Shown here one piece after another: positions 32,686 to 43,290 of a stretch of DNA of 64,000 bases (its first letter is position 1; each line of letters starts with the position of its first letter). Both the position numbers and the translations under genes were made by a program. Location of the stretch: the NCBI GenBank assembly GCA_950022655.1, contig OX465579.1:177639263-177703262 (forward strand). Direction: 5' to 3'. Source of the stretch: Alentia gelatinosa. Taxonomy: Eukaryota > Annelida > Polychaeta > Phyllodocida > Polynoidae. The notes beneath the pieces were generated by a model. The model was not told the origin of the DNA. It made no database searches and saw nothing but the letters and a program-made list of their open reading frames with translations.

Positions 32686-32985
32686 TTCTGTAAACCACTT
32701 GCACCCAGTCAACTTGCCATTTCCGCAACTGCCTGAGTCTAGGATCGAAACATATCAAGCAGCAGTGGGTCTTGAGGTATTTTAGTCTTGAGTGATTGGT
32801 CATGGTCAGTTGGGCATGCCTTTAAGACCCTGAGACACTGGTACCCTGCCCCTTTCCCAATAGCACAGTGAATTGCACACAGATAGTGAAAGGATAGTGT
32901 GTTTGCAGCATGCTGGAAGTCTATATGTGACCACTCTAACCTTTAGGCAATGTTTATAGAGCGTGCTCACACGCTATGATAATGC
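32686..32985 (-). repeat. Dispersed ~300-bp repeat, inverse mate of 16884-17185
   Basis: CCACTTGCACCCAGTCAACT, TGATTGGTCATGGTCAG, AGATAGTGAAAGGATAG and AGAGCGTGCTCACACGCT are complements of blocks in the other copy. The neighbouring 106-bp array is absent here. Confidence 0.8.
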
Positions 32986-33514
32986 CCACTAGGCGGCGCT
33001 GAACGGTAAGTCATCTATTATCCGCCATCTTGTGAATCTCCTTATCTCGTATCAGTTCACGCCACAACTGAACTTCAAGTGGGTCGGAGGAGGAATTTGA
33101 TATCGTATGTAAAGGTCAACACGTGTGTATTTACAGTCCAGTTATTCTAATCCGATCTTGGCCGAGTAAATGAGACAAAATAAAAATAATATCTAATAAG
33201 AGATAACAAAAGTGTGTTATTGTGTGTTGTGGAACATTGGTGTATTTTATGAGAGCCAAACCTGAGCTCGAGAAACTGGGCACGAGTTTTTTACACTGAT
33301 ACCTTCTACGTCCATTTGTCAGCAGTATTGTAATAGTGTCAGGAACTGTGGTTAATTTTAGCACCCATCTTTACCGTGAAATGTAAACAAGTTAGTAGTT
33401 AGTCTCCCATTCATGCTTAAGTCGGATTCACACGGTGGGATTCCTGTACCTCACAGGGTGTTTGTCTTAGGCAAATCCTGCTGAGATTCTGTACCCTATA
33501 AAGTGGAATCCTGT
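32986..33514. other. Intron 2, nothing recognised
   Basis: Only the short shared text TAGGCGGCGCTGAACGG (about 32992) links it to another place. Confidence 0.35.
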
Positions 33515-33715
33515 GTGTTGTCCATTCTTTTAGTGTGAACAGGGGTGAGATAAATACAGAAAGCAACTCGTTTTGGTCAAAGAAGTCCTTCTCCAACTCG
33601 TTTGAATGTTACGTGATATGAACGAGGCGACAGCCGAGTGAATATCAATCTACGTCAAACTCGTGGAGAACGACGACTTTGTCCAAAACTTGTTGGTTTC
33701 TTCTTTAATCCCCGA
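33515..33715 (+). mobile_element. Composite element, partial module A plus hairpin
   Basis: The module A end GGGGTGAGATAAATAC (33543) is followed by the hairpin AACTCGTTTTGGTC / ACAAACTTG-type arm around GAACGAGGCGACAGCCGAGT. It is almost the same as 5770-5925. Confidence 0.75.
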
Positions 33716-33734
33716 AGTACATTACAAAGGGTTC

Positions 33735-34425
33735 GGCATGGAGTTCTGCTGGGGTGGATAGTAATTACCAATCTGTTCACCCTCTTGGTCGCCTTTCCTC
33801 CTCGTGGTGCAGACCGGAAATTTCGCGGAAGCGACCAGGGTGGGGAGTTAGCTCATTGGTAAAGAGCACTGGACTTGTAATCCCAAGGTTGTCAGACTTT
33901 GTCGATTCCAGTCTCACTGCAGCCACTTTTCTCCTACCCCCCCCCCCCAGCATTGGTAGATTTACTGCTATATCAAAGGCCAATCCTTCTCTTACTATAT
34001 CTATATTGTGTGGGAAGTAAAAGAACTCTCACCTTGGTAAATGTGTAGGGGTGAGATTTCTACCTACATTCATCTCATAGATTCGATCACCACCCTTGTG
34101 GTGTAAAAGAACCTTGAGAGTCTGGTAAGGGCCTATAATGGTGTGCGGTGATGTGCGGTTTATTTTTCATACATTTTCATCTTTGTATACTGTTTACCCT
34201 TTGTTGTATTATGTGTTGTATATATGTTCTACACCATGTAACTCAATCTTATAGAAACAACCTGATAATCAATTTCAGTATGAAATATTTGGTGCTCAAA
34301 CTGTTGTCGGTGTAATGTATAATCTATGAGGGATGATGGAAGAGCGAGGTTATGTACTATCGAATCATTGCCAATTAAAAAAAAAAAGGTTAACTGGAAG
34401 TTAAATCAAACCAACCAACCAACAG
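33735..34425 (+). mobile_element. 93-bp-unit SINE with 5' extension, split by an insertion
   Basis: The 5' extension (CTGCTGGGGTGGATAG, GGTCGCC...GCGACC) leads to the head GGGAGTTAGCTCATTGGTAA. One unit, body and tail follow. About 247 foreign bases ending in a poly-A run (34142-34388) split the tail between CTATAATGG and TTAACTGG. Confidence 0.8.
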
Positions 34426-34443
34426 TTCATCATGATGGTTTTT

Positions 34444-34804
34444 AGGCTACTCAAAAAAGCAAACTTGTTTCTCATCACCGCACGCATCAGAAAAAAACGA
34501 TTTTAGAAGTGTTTTTTGTTTTTGTTTTTTAAATAGATGAACCTCGATAGAAATTATGAAAGGTATGTGTATTTAGTATCAAATTAAAGCTCCGGATGTC
34601 AGGGATGCATTAAATGTATAGCCAGTAAAAATCTGGAAACCCCACGTAAGCAGCCACTTTGGCCTGGATAGGAGGGTGTCTGCTTATGCGGGTTTTACTG
34701 TATGTCTGACATCTTTGATGTAGCAAAAAAAAAAAAAAAAAGCGCCCTCGTCATATTTTTCATGGCTTGGTGATGAGAAACAAGTTTGTTTTTTTTAGTG
34801 GCCT
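34444..34804. mobile_element. MITE, AGGCCACT family, copy 2
   Basis: AGGCTACTCAAAAAAG to TTTTTTTTAGTGGCCT, the same interior as 20446-20801 including GCCACTTTGGCCTGGATAGG. Confidence 0.8.
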
Positions 34805-35019
34805 TAATAAGGTATGAAGTAGGTAAAATGTTCAGACCCTCATCTCCATGGATCCTGTCATTATCCTAATTATACTCCTGATGTGAACGGGTTATGTATG
34901 AAGATTCTGCTCAGCTCCATTTGATAAAAGCTTATCTATGTTCTCTTATCTGGCGTTGCGGTTATCCCTCTATTCTGCTATCTACATTATACATCACCTT
35001 ACCACGGGGCCTAGACTTG
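34805..35019. other. Intron 2 spacer
   Basis: No feature recognised. Confidence 0.3.
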
Positions 35020-35365
35020 CTCAAGTCTTTGATCATGAGCCTTCATTGAATTGATGTAATATAACAATATGGAATACATTACATTACACCATGTAAGTTT
35101 CCTATAGCTGGCCAAGTCTTTGATTATAAGCCTTCATTGAATTGATATAATATATCAATATGGAATATATAACATTACACCATGTAAGTTTCCTAGAGGC
35201 TGGCCAAGTCTTTTATTATGAGCATTCATTGAATATATCAATATGGAATACATTACATTACACCATGTAAGCTTCCTGTAGCTGACCAGGTTTTTTTATT
35301 ATAAGCATTCATTGAATTGATATAATATATCAATGTGGAATACATAACATTACACCATGTAAGCT
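35020..35365. repeat. ~85-bp tandem repeat, four diverged units
   Basis: Each unit has AAGTCTTTGAT..GAGCCTTCATTG (or similar), AATATGGAATA, ACATTACACCATGTAAG and a TTCCTAGAGGCTGG-like end. Units vary between about 75 and 92 bases. Confidence 0.85.
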
Positions 35366-35459
35366 TCCTAGAGGCTGGCAGGGGTAGGACACAGGGACTG
35401 AAGCCAGTCTAGATGAGGCCCAATAATCATACCTTTATAAGGCCCGTTTCCATTGACTG

Positions 35460-35570
35460 GAGAAAACCATATTTTGAATCGCTACGTAATTCACGCAGTA
35501 ATTGACTTACCACACTATTCAGACTTGATGGGATACAAGCTCTGACCGTAAACTTCCAGGTTTCCTCCCA
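35460..35570. mobile_element. Decayed composite hairpin
   Basis: GAATCGCTACGTAATTCACG and ATTCAGACTTGATGGGATAC with CTGACCGTAAACTTCCAGG match the GATCCCATCNAGTTTGAATC hairpin class. Confidence 0.55.
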
Positions 35571-36288
35571 GGTGGCACCACTGTGAATCATACAATATGC
35601 CTTTAAACACACCCAGGTGGCACCACTGTGAATCATACAATACGCCTTTAAACACACCCAGGTGGCACCACTGTGAATCATACAATACGCCTTTAAACAC
35701 ACCCAGGTGGCACCACTGTGAATCATACAATACGCCTTTAAACACACCCAGGTGGCACCACTGTGAATCATACAATACGCCTTTAAACACACCCAGGTGG
35801 CACCACTGTGAATCATACAATATGCCTTTAAACACACCCAGGTGGCACCACTGTGAATCATACAATACGCCTTTAAACACACCCAGGTGGCACCACTGTG
35901 AATCATACAATACGCCTTTAAACACACCCAGGTGGCACCACTGTGAATCATACAATACGCCTTTAAACACACCCAGGTGGCACCACTGTGAATCATACAA
36001 TACGCCTTTAAACACACCCAGGTGGAACCACTGTGAATCATACAATACGCCTTTAAACACCCCCAGGTGGCACCACTGTGAATCATACAATACGTCTTTA
36101 AACACACCCAGGTGGCACCACTGTGAATCATACAATACGCCTTTAAACACACCCAGGTGGCACCACTGTGAATCATACAATACGCCTTTAAACACACCCA
36201 GGTGGCACCACTGTGAATCATACAATACGCCTTTAAACACCCAGGTGGCACCACTGTGAATCATACAATACGCCTTTAAACACATCAA
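35571..36288. repeat. 45-bp minisatellite, about 16 units
   Basis: GGTGGCACCACTGTGAATCA plus TACAATACGCCTTTAAACACACCCA in a 45-base step. Units are almost identical, with one shortened unit near 36240. It is 15 codons long and open on both strands, so the 220-275-codon ORFs here are artefacts. Confidence 0.97.
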
Positions 36289-36310
36289 GCGGTATTTGAT
36301 TACCTGACCA

Positions 36311-36541
36311 TGGTTTTATCTCACCCCTGGTATTTTTCCTCCATATACCTGACATTGCCCATTGCGTTCTCCTGACTCAATGCCCATCGAGTATTTAGAA
36401 GAAAAAAAGTCATTGGTGAATTATGTTACAAATGTTAGCCCATTAGCCCATATGAAGGGTGAGATAAATTCAGAAACCTATTCAAGATTACGGTCAGAGC
36501 TCGATCCCAATTTGTTTACTATGCGATTCAAACTCGATGGG
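36311..36541 (+). mobile_element. Composite element truncated by a SINE
   Basis: Module A (TTTATCTCACCCCTGG to GGGTGAGATAAATTC) and part of a hairpin (GTCAGAGCTCGATCCC, GCGATTCAAACTCGATGGGG) run straight into a SINE head. Confidence 0.7.
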
Positions 36542-37095
36542 GTGGGGAGTTAGCGCAGTCGTTAGAGCACTGGGCTTGTAACTCCAAGGCTGTAGCACTT
36601 TGTGTCTTCGAGTCCCACCCCCTGGAGTAGTAGATTTACTGCTATATCAAAGACCAATCCTTCTCATATCATAACAGGGAGCAGCTTCATACTCGTCAGC
36701 TTGCTGACCTGATTGCTATGTTGCAGCGACTGTTTTGCCGTTGTCAGTATAATGTGACCGGCGGAGTGTTGTGTCAATGGTCTGCGGCACAGCCCTTCAG
36801 TGAGGCAGCACTACAAAAAGGGCATAGGGTCCCACTGCTACAAGCAGACCAGAATTTGAGTTAATATACCTTACAAGAACGAGATAGGTCAACCAATGAG
36901 TCCGTCTCAAAAGGACGTCACTAGCCTACCGAGACGTAAAACTACACAAACAAACACAAACTTCTCATCCCATGTCTACGTGGTGTGGTGTTCAGCCACC
37001 GTTCTCCTTCATCCCCAGCAATGATAGATTTACTGCTATATCAAAAGCCAGTCCTTCTCATACCATGTCTCTGTGGTGTGGGAAGTAAAACGGTA
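36540..37095 (+). mobile_element. 93-bp-unit SINE with another SINE nested inside
   Basis: Head GGGAGTTAGCGCAGTCGTTA with CTTCGAGTCCC. The first unit is interrupted at CCTTCTCAT by a 290-bp element (about 36672-36958: CTTCATACTCGTCAGCTTGC to AACTACACAAACAAACAC) and resumes with TTCTCATCCCATGTCTACG. The repeated TTCTCAT is the likely target duplication. Confidence 0.8.
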
Positions 37096-37282
37096 CTGGT
37101 TGACCTGGTGGTGGTTATACCTGCTATAATCTGACGGATCCCGAGACACCTGTCAGAGCCGACCCGCCAGCACCACTTATTATTTATGTAGAGAGAGTGA
37201 GTTCACTAGAGGCAGGGTGTTTGGTCACAGTGGATGGTTTCACCGTGAAAACTGGCACACACATACCAGCCATTCCTATGTA

Positions 37283-38475
37283 CCCATTATTGAACTAATT
37301 AGAGTTACATACCGCTGCTGGGGGGTGCATAAAAAAATAAGTTATGTGTCGAGGTTGACGTTTTCGTCCCACTCTCATGTTTTCGTCCCGCTCTGACGTT
37401 TTCGTCCCGCTCTGATCACGTGATACAATACAGCAGCGGGACGAAATAATAGCTGTTGTGGTTACTCGATAAGGGTGGCCATTTGCTTCGGAAGTGTTTC
37501 AGGTAAAGAATTAAGCATTTTTATCGAGATTTGAAGGTATATAGGAATAGGGAAACCACGTACCAGTGGAAATAAGTCAAAGTTACTCGGTAAGGCTTAG
37601 AAAAATTACTGCCCGTGGCTACGCCTTGGGCAGTAATTTTTCCAAGCCTTACCTCGTAACTTTGACTTATTCCCACCGGAACATAGTTTCCCTCTATTCC
37701 TATATACCCATTATTGAACTAACTAGAGTTAAATACCGCTGCTTGGGGGGTGCATTAAAAATAAGTTATGTGTCGAGGTTGACGTTTTCGTCCCGCTCTC
37801 ATGTTTTCGTCCCGCTCTGACGTTTTCGTCCCGCTCTGATCACGTGATACAATACAGCAGCGGGACGAAATAATAGCTGTTGTGGTTACTCGATAAGGGT
37901 GGCCATTTGCTTCGGAAGTGTTTCAGGTAAAGAATTAAGCATTTTTATCGAGATTTGAAGGTATATAGGAATAGGGAAACCACGTACCAGTGGAAATAAG
38001 TCAAAGTTACTCGGTAAGGCTTAGAAAAATTACTGCCCGCGGCTACGCCTTGGGCAGTAATTTTTCCAAGCCTTACCTCGTAACTTTGACTTATTCCCAC
38101 CGGAACATAGTTTCCCTCTATTCCTATATACCCATTATTGAACTAACTAGAGTTACATACCGCTGCTGGGGGGTGCATTAAAAATAAGTTATGTGTCGAG
38201 GTTGACGTTTTCGTCCCGCTCTCATGTTTTCGTCCCGCTCTGACGTTTTCGTTCCGCTCTGATAACGTGATACAATACAGCAGAGAGACGAAACAATAGC
38301 TGTTGTGGTTACTCGATAAGGGTGGCCATTTGCTTCGGAAGTGTTTCAGGTAAAGAATTGAGTATTCATATCGATATTTAAAAGGCATATAGGAATAGGG
38401 AAACCAAGTACCGGTAAGCAAAAGTTCAAAGTTACTCGGTAAGGCTCACCGGAACATAGTTTCCCTCTATTCACG
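37283..38475. repeat. 424-bp direct triplication carrying a hairpin
   Basis: CCCATTATTGAACT recurs at 37283, 37707 and 38131 (424-base step). Each unit has three GACGTTTTCGTCCCGCTCT-like motifs followed by the inverse AGCGGGACGAAA. It then has a hairpin with TTACTGCCCGTGGCTACGCC at its apex and ends TATAGGAATAGGG / CCCTCTATTCCTATA. The third unit lacks the hairpin centre. Confidence 0.92.
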
Positions 38476-39149
38476 GCTAGCAGGCTCAATAGTCACACTC
38501 TTTTAACAGTCTCAAAAGGACGTAACTAGCCTACCGAGACGTAAAACTACACAAACAAACAAACACTCTTTTTATATCTTTTTTTATTTATTTTTTTACT
38601 CTTTTTATATCTTGCTAATTTTGGTGACAGCCAGAAGTGTATTTTGCCATGTCATACAGAAATAATTCATTATACTTCCTGATTACATAGACCGGCCGCA
38701 TATGATTGTTCAACCAATATTATTTGATCACTACATTGTAATATTCTTAGGTTGTACCTCCCCTTTCAAATGTTAGAAGTTGTATTGTAACTGGGACTAC
38801 TTTCCCTAGAATTGTGGTAAATGTTCCTAATTATTTCGTTCCAATAGACTCTCCGTGAGAACCCGTGGTTGGAATTTTTTTGGATCGCGGTGGGAGACAG
38901 ACTCCCAACTGATACGCCGCGTTGTTTAAAACCTACTTTCCCTAGAATTATTACTATTTCTAGCACTGGATTAGGGGAGAGAATTACCTGTAGGGTAGGG
39001 TTAGTGTATTCCTGTGTTTAGTAGTTTTGACGGCTATTTGCGAGTATGTTTTTTTTTTTTTTGTATTTAAACGATGGGTAGGGTGGTAGGGATCTGTAAT
39101 CCACTGGTAATTTATTCCATAGTTGTGCACATTTGATTCATCTTCAACC
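38476..39149. other. Intron 2, SINE-tail scrap and AT-rich DNA
   Basis: Positions 38510-38575 (CTAGCCTACCGAGACGTAAA then ACAAACAAAC) match the tail of the nested SINE at about 36915-36958. The rest is unrecognised. Confidence 0.45.
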
Positions 39150-39360
39150 TTCATTATCTCACTCCTGTTATTTTTTCCCCATAGACTTAACATTGGAGAC
39201 TAATCCTCAATGTCCATGGAGTATTTAGAAATAGATATTCAATGGGGGATTACGCCACATATTTTAGCCAATTAGTCAATGTGAGGGGTAAGATAGATTC
39301 AGGCACTTTTGGAAGTTTACTATCAAAGCTTGATCCCATCTTGACTATATATCACACCAT
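39150..39360 (+). mobile_element. Composite element, module A and hairpin start
   Basis: TATCTCACTCCTG to GAGGGGTAAGATAGATTC, then TTACTATCAAAGCTTGATCC. The hairpin is cut short. Confidence 0.6.
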
Positions 39361-39499
39361 AGATAAATGAATATACATGTTTTTAACAAACAAATATATG
39401 GAATTAACAGGATATTTTAGGCATATTTCCATGTTGATAGATTCTCGAGTCCTGAACTGGTGGACATTCAATCGCTTTATAACGACACAGTTAGAAGGA

Positions 39500-39975
39500 A
39501 ACTCACGAGATGAAAATAACTTGGTCCGTACTCCACCTCATTTGACCGCAGAGTAATTCACAAAGCGAAACTGAGTGAATTATGTAGCGGTCAAATGAGG
39601 TGGAGTGCAGACCAAGTTATTTTTATCGAATGGGTTTCTGAATTTATCTCACCTCGCATGACATTATTGATGAATAAGATAAATCACCCAATTAGCCATT
39701 GGGTATTGAGTACATTTCCTTCATGACCGTGGAATATGAGTTCCTAATGGTAAGCCTACGGAGTTGAAAAGGGGTCATCCATAAAGTACGTACGCACCGA
39801 GAGGGGGTGGTGGGGGGGGGGGGGGGATTTTGGAAAATCTGCGTATGCTCCCTCTTTGTTCTATTGCGTACAAATTTGGGAGAGGGGGTGGGGGGTCCAA
39901 AATTTCAGAAATTCTGCATACGTACTTTATGGATGGCCCCATACCGGGTTGAGATAATTACAGGGATGCAAGTTC
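39500..39975 (-). mobile_element. Composite element containing another MITE
   Basis: The hairpin AACTTGGTCCGTACTCCACC / GGTGGAGTGCAGACCAAGTT surrounds CACAAAGCGAAACTGAGTG. It is followed by a module A that is broken by the 39771-39940 element and ends GGGTTGAGATAATT. Confidence 0.7.
39771..39940. mobile_element. MITE GGGGTCATCCATAAAGTACG...
   Basis: The ends GGGGTCATCCATAAAGTACG and CGTACTTTATGGATGGCCCC are near-perfect inverted repeats around a G-rich centre. Elements with this end sequence are, to my knowledge, widespread in animal genomes. It is nested in a composite element. Confidence 0.8.
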
Positions 39976-40369
39976 GCCGACAATTGACGGAAATCAGAAA
40001 TTTCTGCATCTTGAAATATGATTGAAATATGTATGAAAATCATGAAATAAAAGTATGAAAATCATTAAATGAAACTAAATTCCAAGAAATGACAGATAAT
40101 CCTGGCAGCAGGTTCTCACCAACGGCGTATAAACCTCCATAGGCCGTTAGCATTGACGCACACGCCGGGGAAACGGGCAGTCAGTACTTTGGCGGCAGTT
40201 AAACGCGTCAAGGGCCGTTGACACTGCCGTCAAAGTTCCGTCAAGTGCCGAAATTTTGTTTGACGGAACGGGGGGGGGGGGGGGCCCCCAATACCCCCCC
40301 CCCCATTTTTTGTGTGTTTGTGTTTCCGACTTTTTCATCAGTCCCGACTTTCATCCCTGTAATTAGTAG
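39976..40369. other. Intron 2 with abutting poly-G / poly-C runs
   Basis: About 17 G followed closely by C runs at 40268-40312, within text repeating GTCAAGNGCCG/TTTGACGGAAC. No gene. Confidence 0.5.
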
Positions 40370-40745
40370 AAACCAAACGAGAGTTAGCCTTGTCAATGTT
40401 TATGCCACGATGTGCAGGTTGTGTATTACTACACGAGGCATTAGCCGAGTTTAGTGAGTAGCAAACCTGACAAGAGTGGTATAAACATTGAGAAGGCTAA
40501 CTCGAGTTCGGTTTTGTATTTATCCTACCCCATCTCACCGATATACAGAGAATATTTGTAATTATCCATGTTAGTAGTTATCAATGCTGCCGGATCTACT
40601 TTCGTTATCTCGTCCTTGATTGGTCCGTTTTTTTATTCACCTTGGTGCATAAATAACACTTTATCCAACGCTATGTCAAATACATTGAGTCAATGTTAAA
40701 CCTATGGCGTTTTTTTTTTATTAGGGGTTGGATAAACACACAATA
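40370..40745 (-). mobile_element. Composite palindromic element
   Basis: Hairpin arms AAACCAAACGAGAGTTAGCC / GGCTAACTCGAGTTCGGTTT surround ACACGAGGCATTAGCCGAGT. Module A follows, TTTATCCTACCCC to AGGGGTTGGATAAAC, with some extra internal sequence. Confidence 0.75.
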
Positions 40746-41170
40746 TTGACTGGTTTCAGATACAAGCGGCCGTATGCTCCGAGGAGTTGATGCGTAGTAA
40801 TATCCGAGCGTACGCTTTTTTCATTTTCAGTTAGGATATTGCATAGATTCATCTCCCAGGAGCATACAACATATCGTTATCTGCCATGTTTGTCCATACA
40901 GACTCCCTATGTGTTTTCTATGGACACTTTGTATCAGTTACATAATGAATAGACAATAATCGGTGGTTTTGTGGACAGGCGGCCGTAAACCACAAGAGGT
41001 TGACGCGTAGTAATACACTTTGTTCTATAACGCAAAGGGTCCATTTTCCCGTATACCATGGCCTTGAATCCGTATACCACAGATTTGAATCCGTATACCA
41101 CAGTTATGCTATCTGACAGGTTTTGTACAATGGGTCGTGGTTTACATTGCTTTTTCAGTGGGGACTTTGT
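40746..41170 (-). repeat. Hairpin half-arms and inverse mate of 4424-4570
   Basis: A weak hairpin (GCGGCCGTATGCTCC / GGAGCATACAAC) lies at 40755-40880. TGTGGACAGGCGGCCGTAAA at about 40960 is one arm of the 4635-4777 type. Positions 41030-41160 are the complement of 4424-4570. Confidence 0.6.
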
Positions 41171-41640
41171 ATTTATGGACTAGCGACTTCATCGCTTCGT
41201 ATTTGATGGGGTGAGGGCTTAGTGGTGCCCCCTACTATGAATACATGAAACTATCAATTCATTCCCAACCATCATTTCATGTGACACAGATTTTACCGAC
41301 TACCAGCGAAATGTGATCTCATTGCATTCTCTCAAGGAAAGGAGATGGGAAAACTACAGTTCTAAATTATGTTTTCAGTATGGCTAGAAACAAAGGATAG
41401 AAGTACATCTGTGTAGACAAACGCACACAAAAAAATAGCAGGATTCAGTTAAATATTGCACGAGAATCTCACTCTCGTGGCCCTTCAGTCTCCATGCCTA
41501 GGTCTGGTTCACTCTGTCTCTATGTACGGGAAACACTCCAAGTGGATCTGACAAAATTCTAACGTTTTATATGTGGTAGGTAATAATAGATACATGGATC
41601 TTTAAAAAACCTCATTACTGCAGGAGTTAGAGCGTTAAGG
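41171..41640. other. Intron 2, nothing recognised
   Basis: No feature seen. Confidence 0.35.
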
Positions 41641-42478
41641 TTGTTGTGACCTCGTGTGTGGTGTGTGGTGGGTGGTGGGTGGTGTATGGGTGGTGTGTTG
41701 TGTATGGGTGGTGTGTGGTGTGTGATGTATGGGTGGTGTGTGGTGTATGGGTGGTGTGTGGTGTGTGGTGTATGGGTGGTGTGTTGTGTATGGGTGGTGT
41801 GTGGTGTGTGATGTATGGGTGGTGTGTTGTGTATGGGTGGTGTGTGGTGTGTGATGTATGGGTGGTGTGTGGTGTATGGGTGGTGTGTGGTGTGTGTTGT
41901 ATGGGTGGTGTGTTGTGTATGGGTGGTGTGTGGTGTGTGATGTATGGGTGGTGTGTGATGTATGGGTGGTGTGTGGTGTGTGATGTATGGGTGGTGTGTG
42001 ATGTATGGGTGGTGTGTTGTGTATGGGTGGTGTGTGGTGTGTGATGTATGGGTGGTGTGTGGTGTATGGGTGGTGTGTGGTGTATGGGTGGCGGGTGGTG
42101 TGTGTGTGTGGTGTATGGGTGGTGTGTGGTGTATGGGTGGTGTGTGGTGTATGGGTGGTGTGTGGTGTATGGGTGGTGTGTGGTGTGTGGTGTACGGTGT
42201 GTGGTGTGTGGTGTATGGGTGGTGTGTGGTGTGTGGTGTATGGGTGGTGTGTGGTGTATGGGTGGTGTGTGGTGTGTGATGTATGGGTGGTGTGTGATGT
42301 ATGGGTGGTGTGTGGTGTATGGGTGGTGTGTGGTGTATGGGTGGTGTGTGGTGTATGGGTGGTGTGTGGTGTGTGGTGTACGGTGTGTGGTGTGTGGTGT
42401 ATGGGTGGTGTGTGGTGTGTGGTGTATGGGTGGTGTATGGGTGGTGTATGGGTGGTGTGTGTTGTGTGGTGTGGTGTG
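41641..42478. repeat. GT-rich minisatellite (~18-bp with 7-8-bp extensions)
   Basis: Blocks of GTATGGGTGGTGTGTGGT alternate with extra GTGTGTG steps and GATGTATG variants over about 840 bp. The plus strand has almost no C. His/Thr/Pro and Cys/Val/Trp ORFs of 130-346 codons are artefacts. Confidence 0.97.
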
Positions 42479-43290
42479 CTGAGGTGGCAGGGAGGTGGGG
42501 GCAGGTGAGGTGGAGGGGGGGGGGGATTTCCGTGAAGTCTGTCAGCCGCCGGGCATGCGCACTCACAACAAACCACTTCCAGGAATTGACACGTGACATC
42601 TTTCTGGGCAGGCGACAGGCCGCAGAAATCTGCCCCGCTGCCCTGCTGCCCCGCTGGCCTCATTTAGGATGTACACAAACAATCCTGGAATTCACTGTCT
42701 CTGAATACTGTGTCTTTTATCTATAGAAATCAAATTACAGAATTACAAGTGATTAAGTGCGATACAAACCTTGACGAAGGCTTACGTCGTAGATAATATA
42801 AGTCGTAGTCACAGTCATTGATTCACTAATACAGTAGAACCCCGCGTAAAAAATAAAAACCCGCAGGTTGACTGTCGAGGTGTTCACAGTGTGACGGGGG
42901 GAGTACAGCTACAGTATGCTATCTCAAGGCGGCCTGCTACACATTACACAACTCATCTATAAATATTCACGAGGGAGCCCTGGTCACCGAGTCATTGACA
43001 TCCACTATGTGCAGTGGGATGGGTTAGATTAGACATGTCTGATTGACATGAGTTTTCTGATGATACCAAGGAAGGTGCAACATTTCGTGAGTGATGTGGC
43101 CAGACATGGATGGTATACCTATCTTGTCTGTCGATCTCGAGTTGCGACTACCAATCCAGATGGTAATACCATTCAGATTCCTGAAATCACTGTAAATCCG
43201 AGGAGAAAACAACTTAATAAAAAAGGCTATAATTCACTTAGAAAGGCTAAAAATAACCCTAAATGTTCATCTTATTAGAGATACTGAGTG
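42479..43290. other. GC-rich patch then AT-rich intron
   Basis: Positions 42480-42665 are GC-rich with a G run. CAGTAGAACCCCGCGTAAA at about 42832 is a fragment of a CAGTAAAACCCC-type MITE. No coding region is recognised. Confidence 0.4.

Noticed and set aside
35427..36288. ORFs of 220-275 codons on both strands
   Set aside because: They are read-through of a 45-bp (15-codon) minisatellite; every frame repeats the same 15 residues.
41559..42726. His/Thr/Pro-rich ORFs of about 345 codons
   Set aside because: Translation of a GT-rich minisatellite; open in several frames on both strands with no non-repeat domain.
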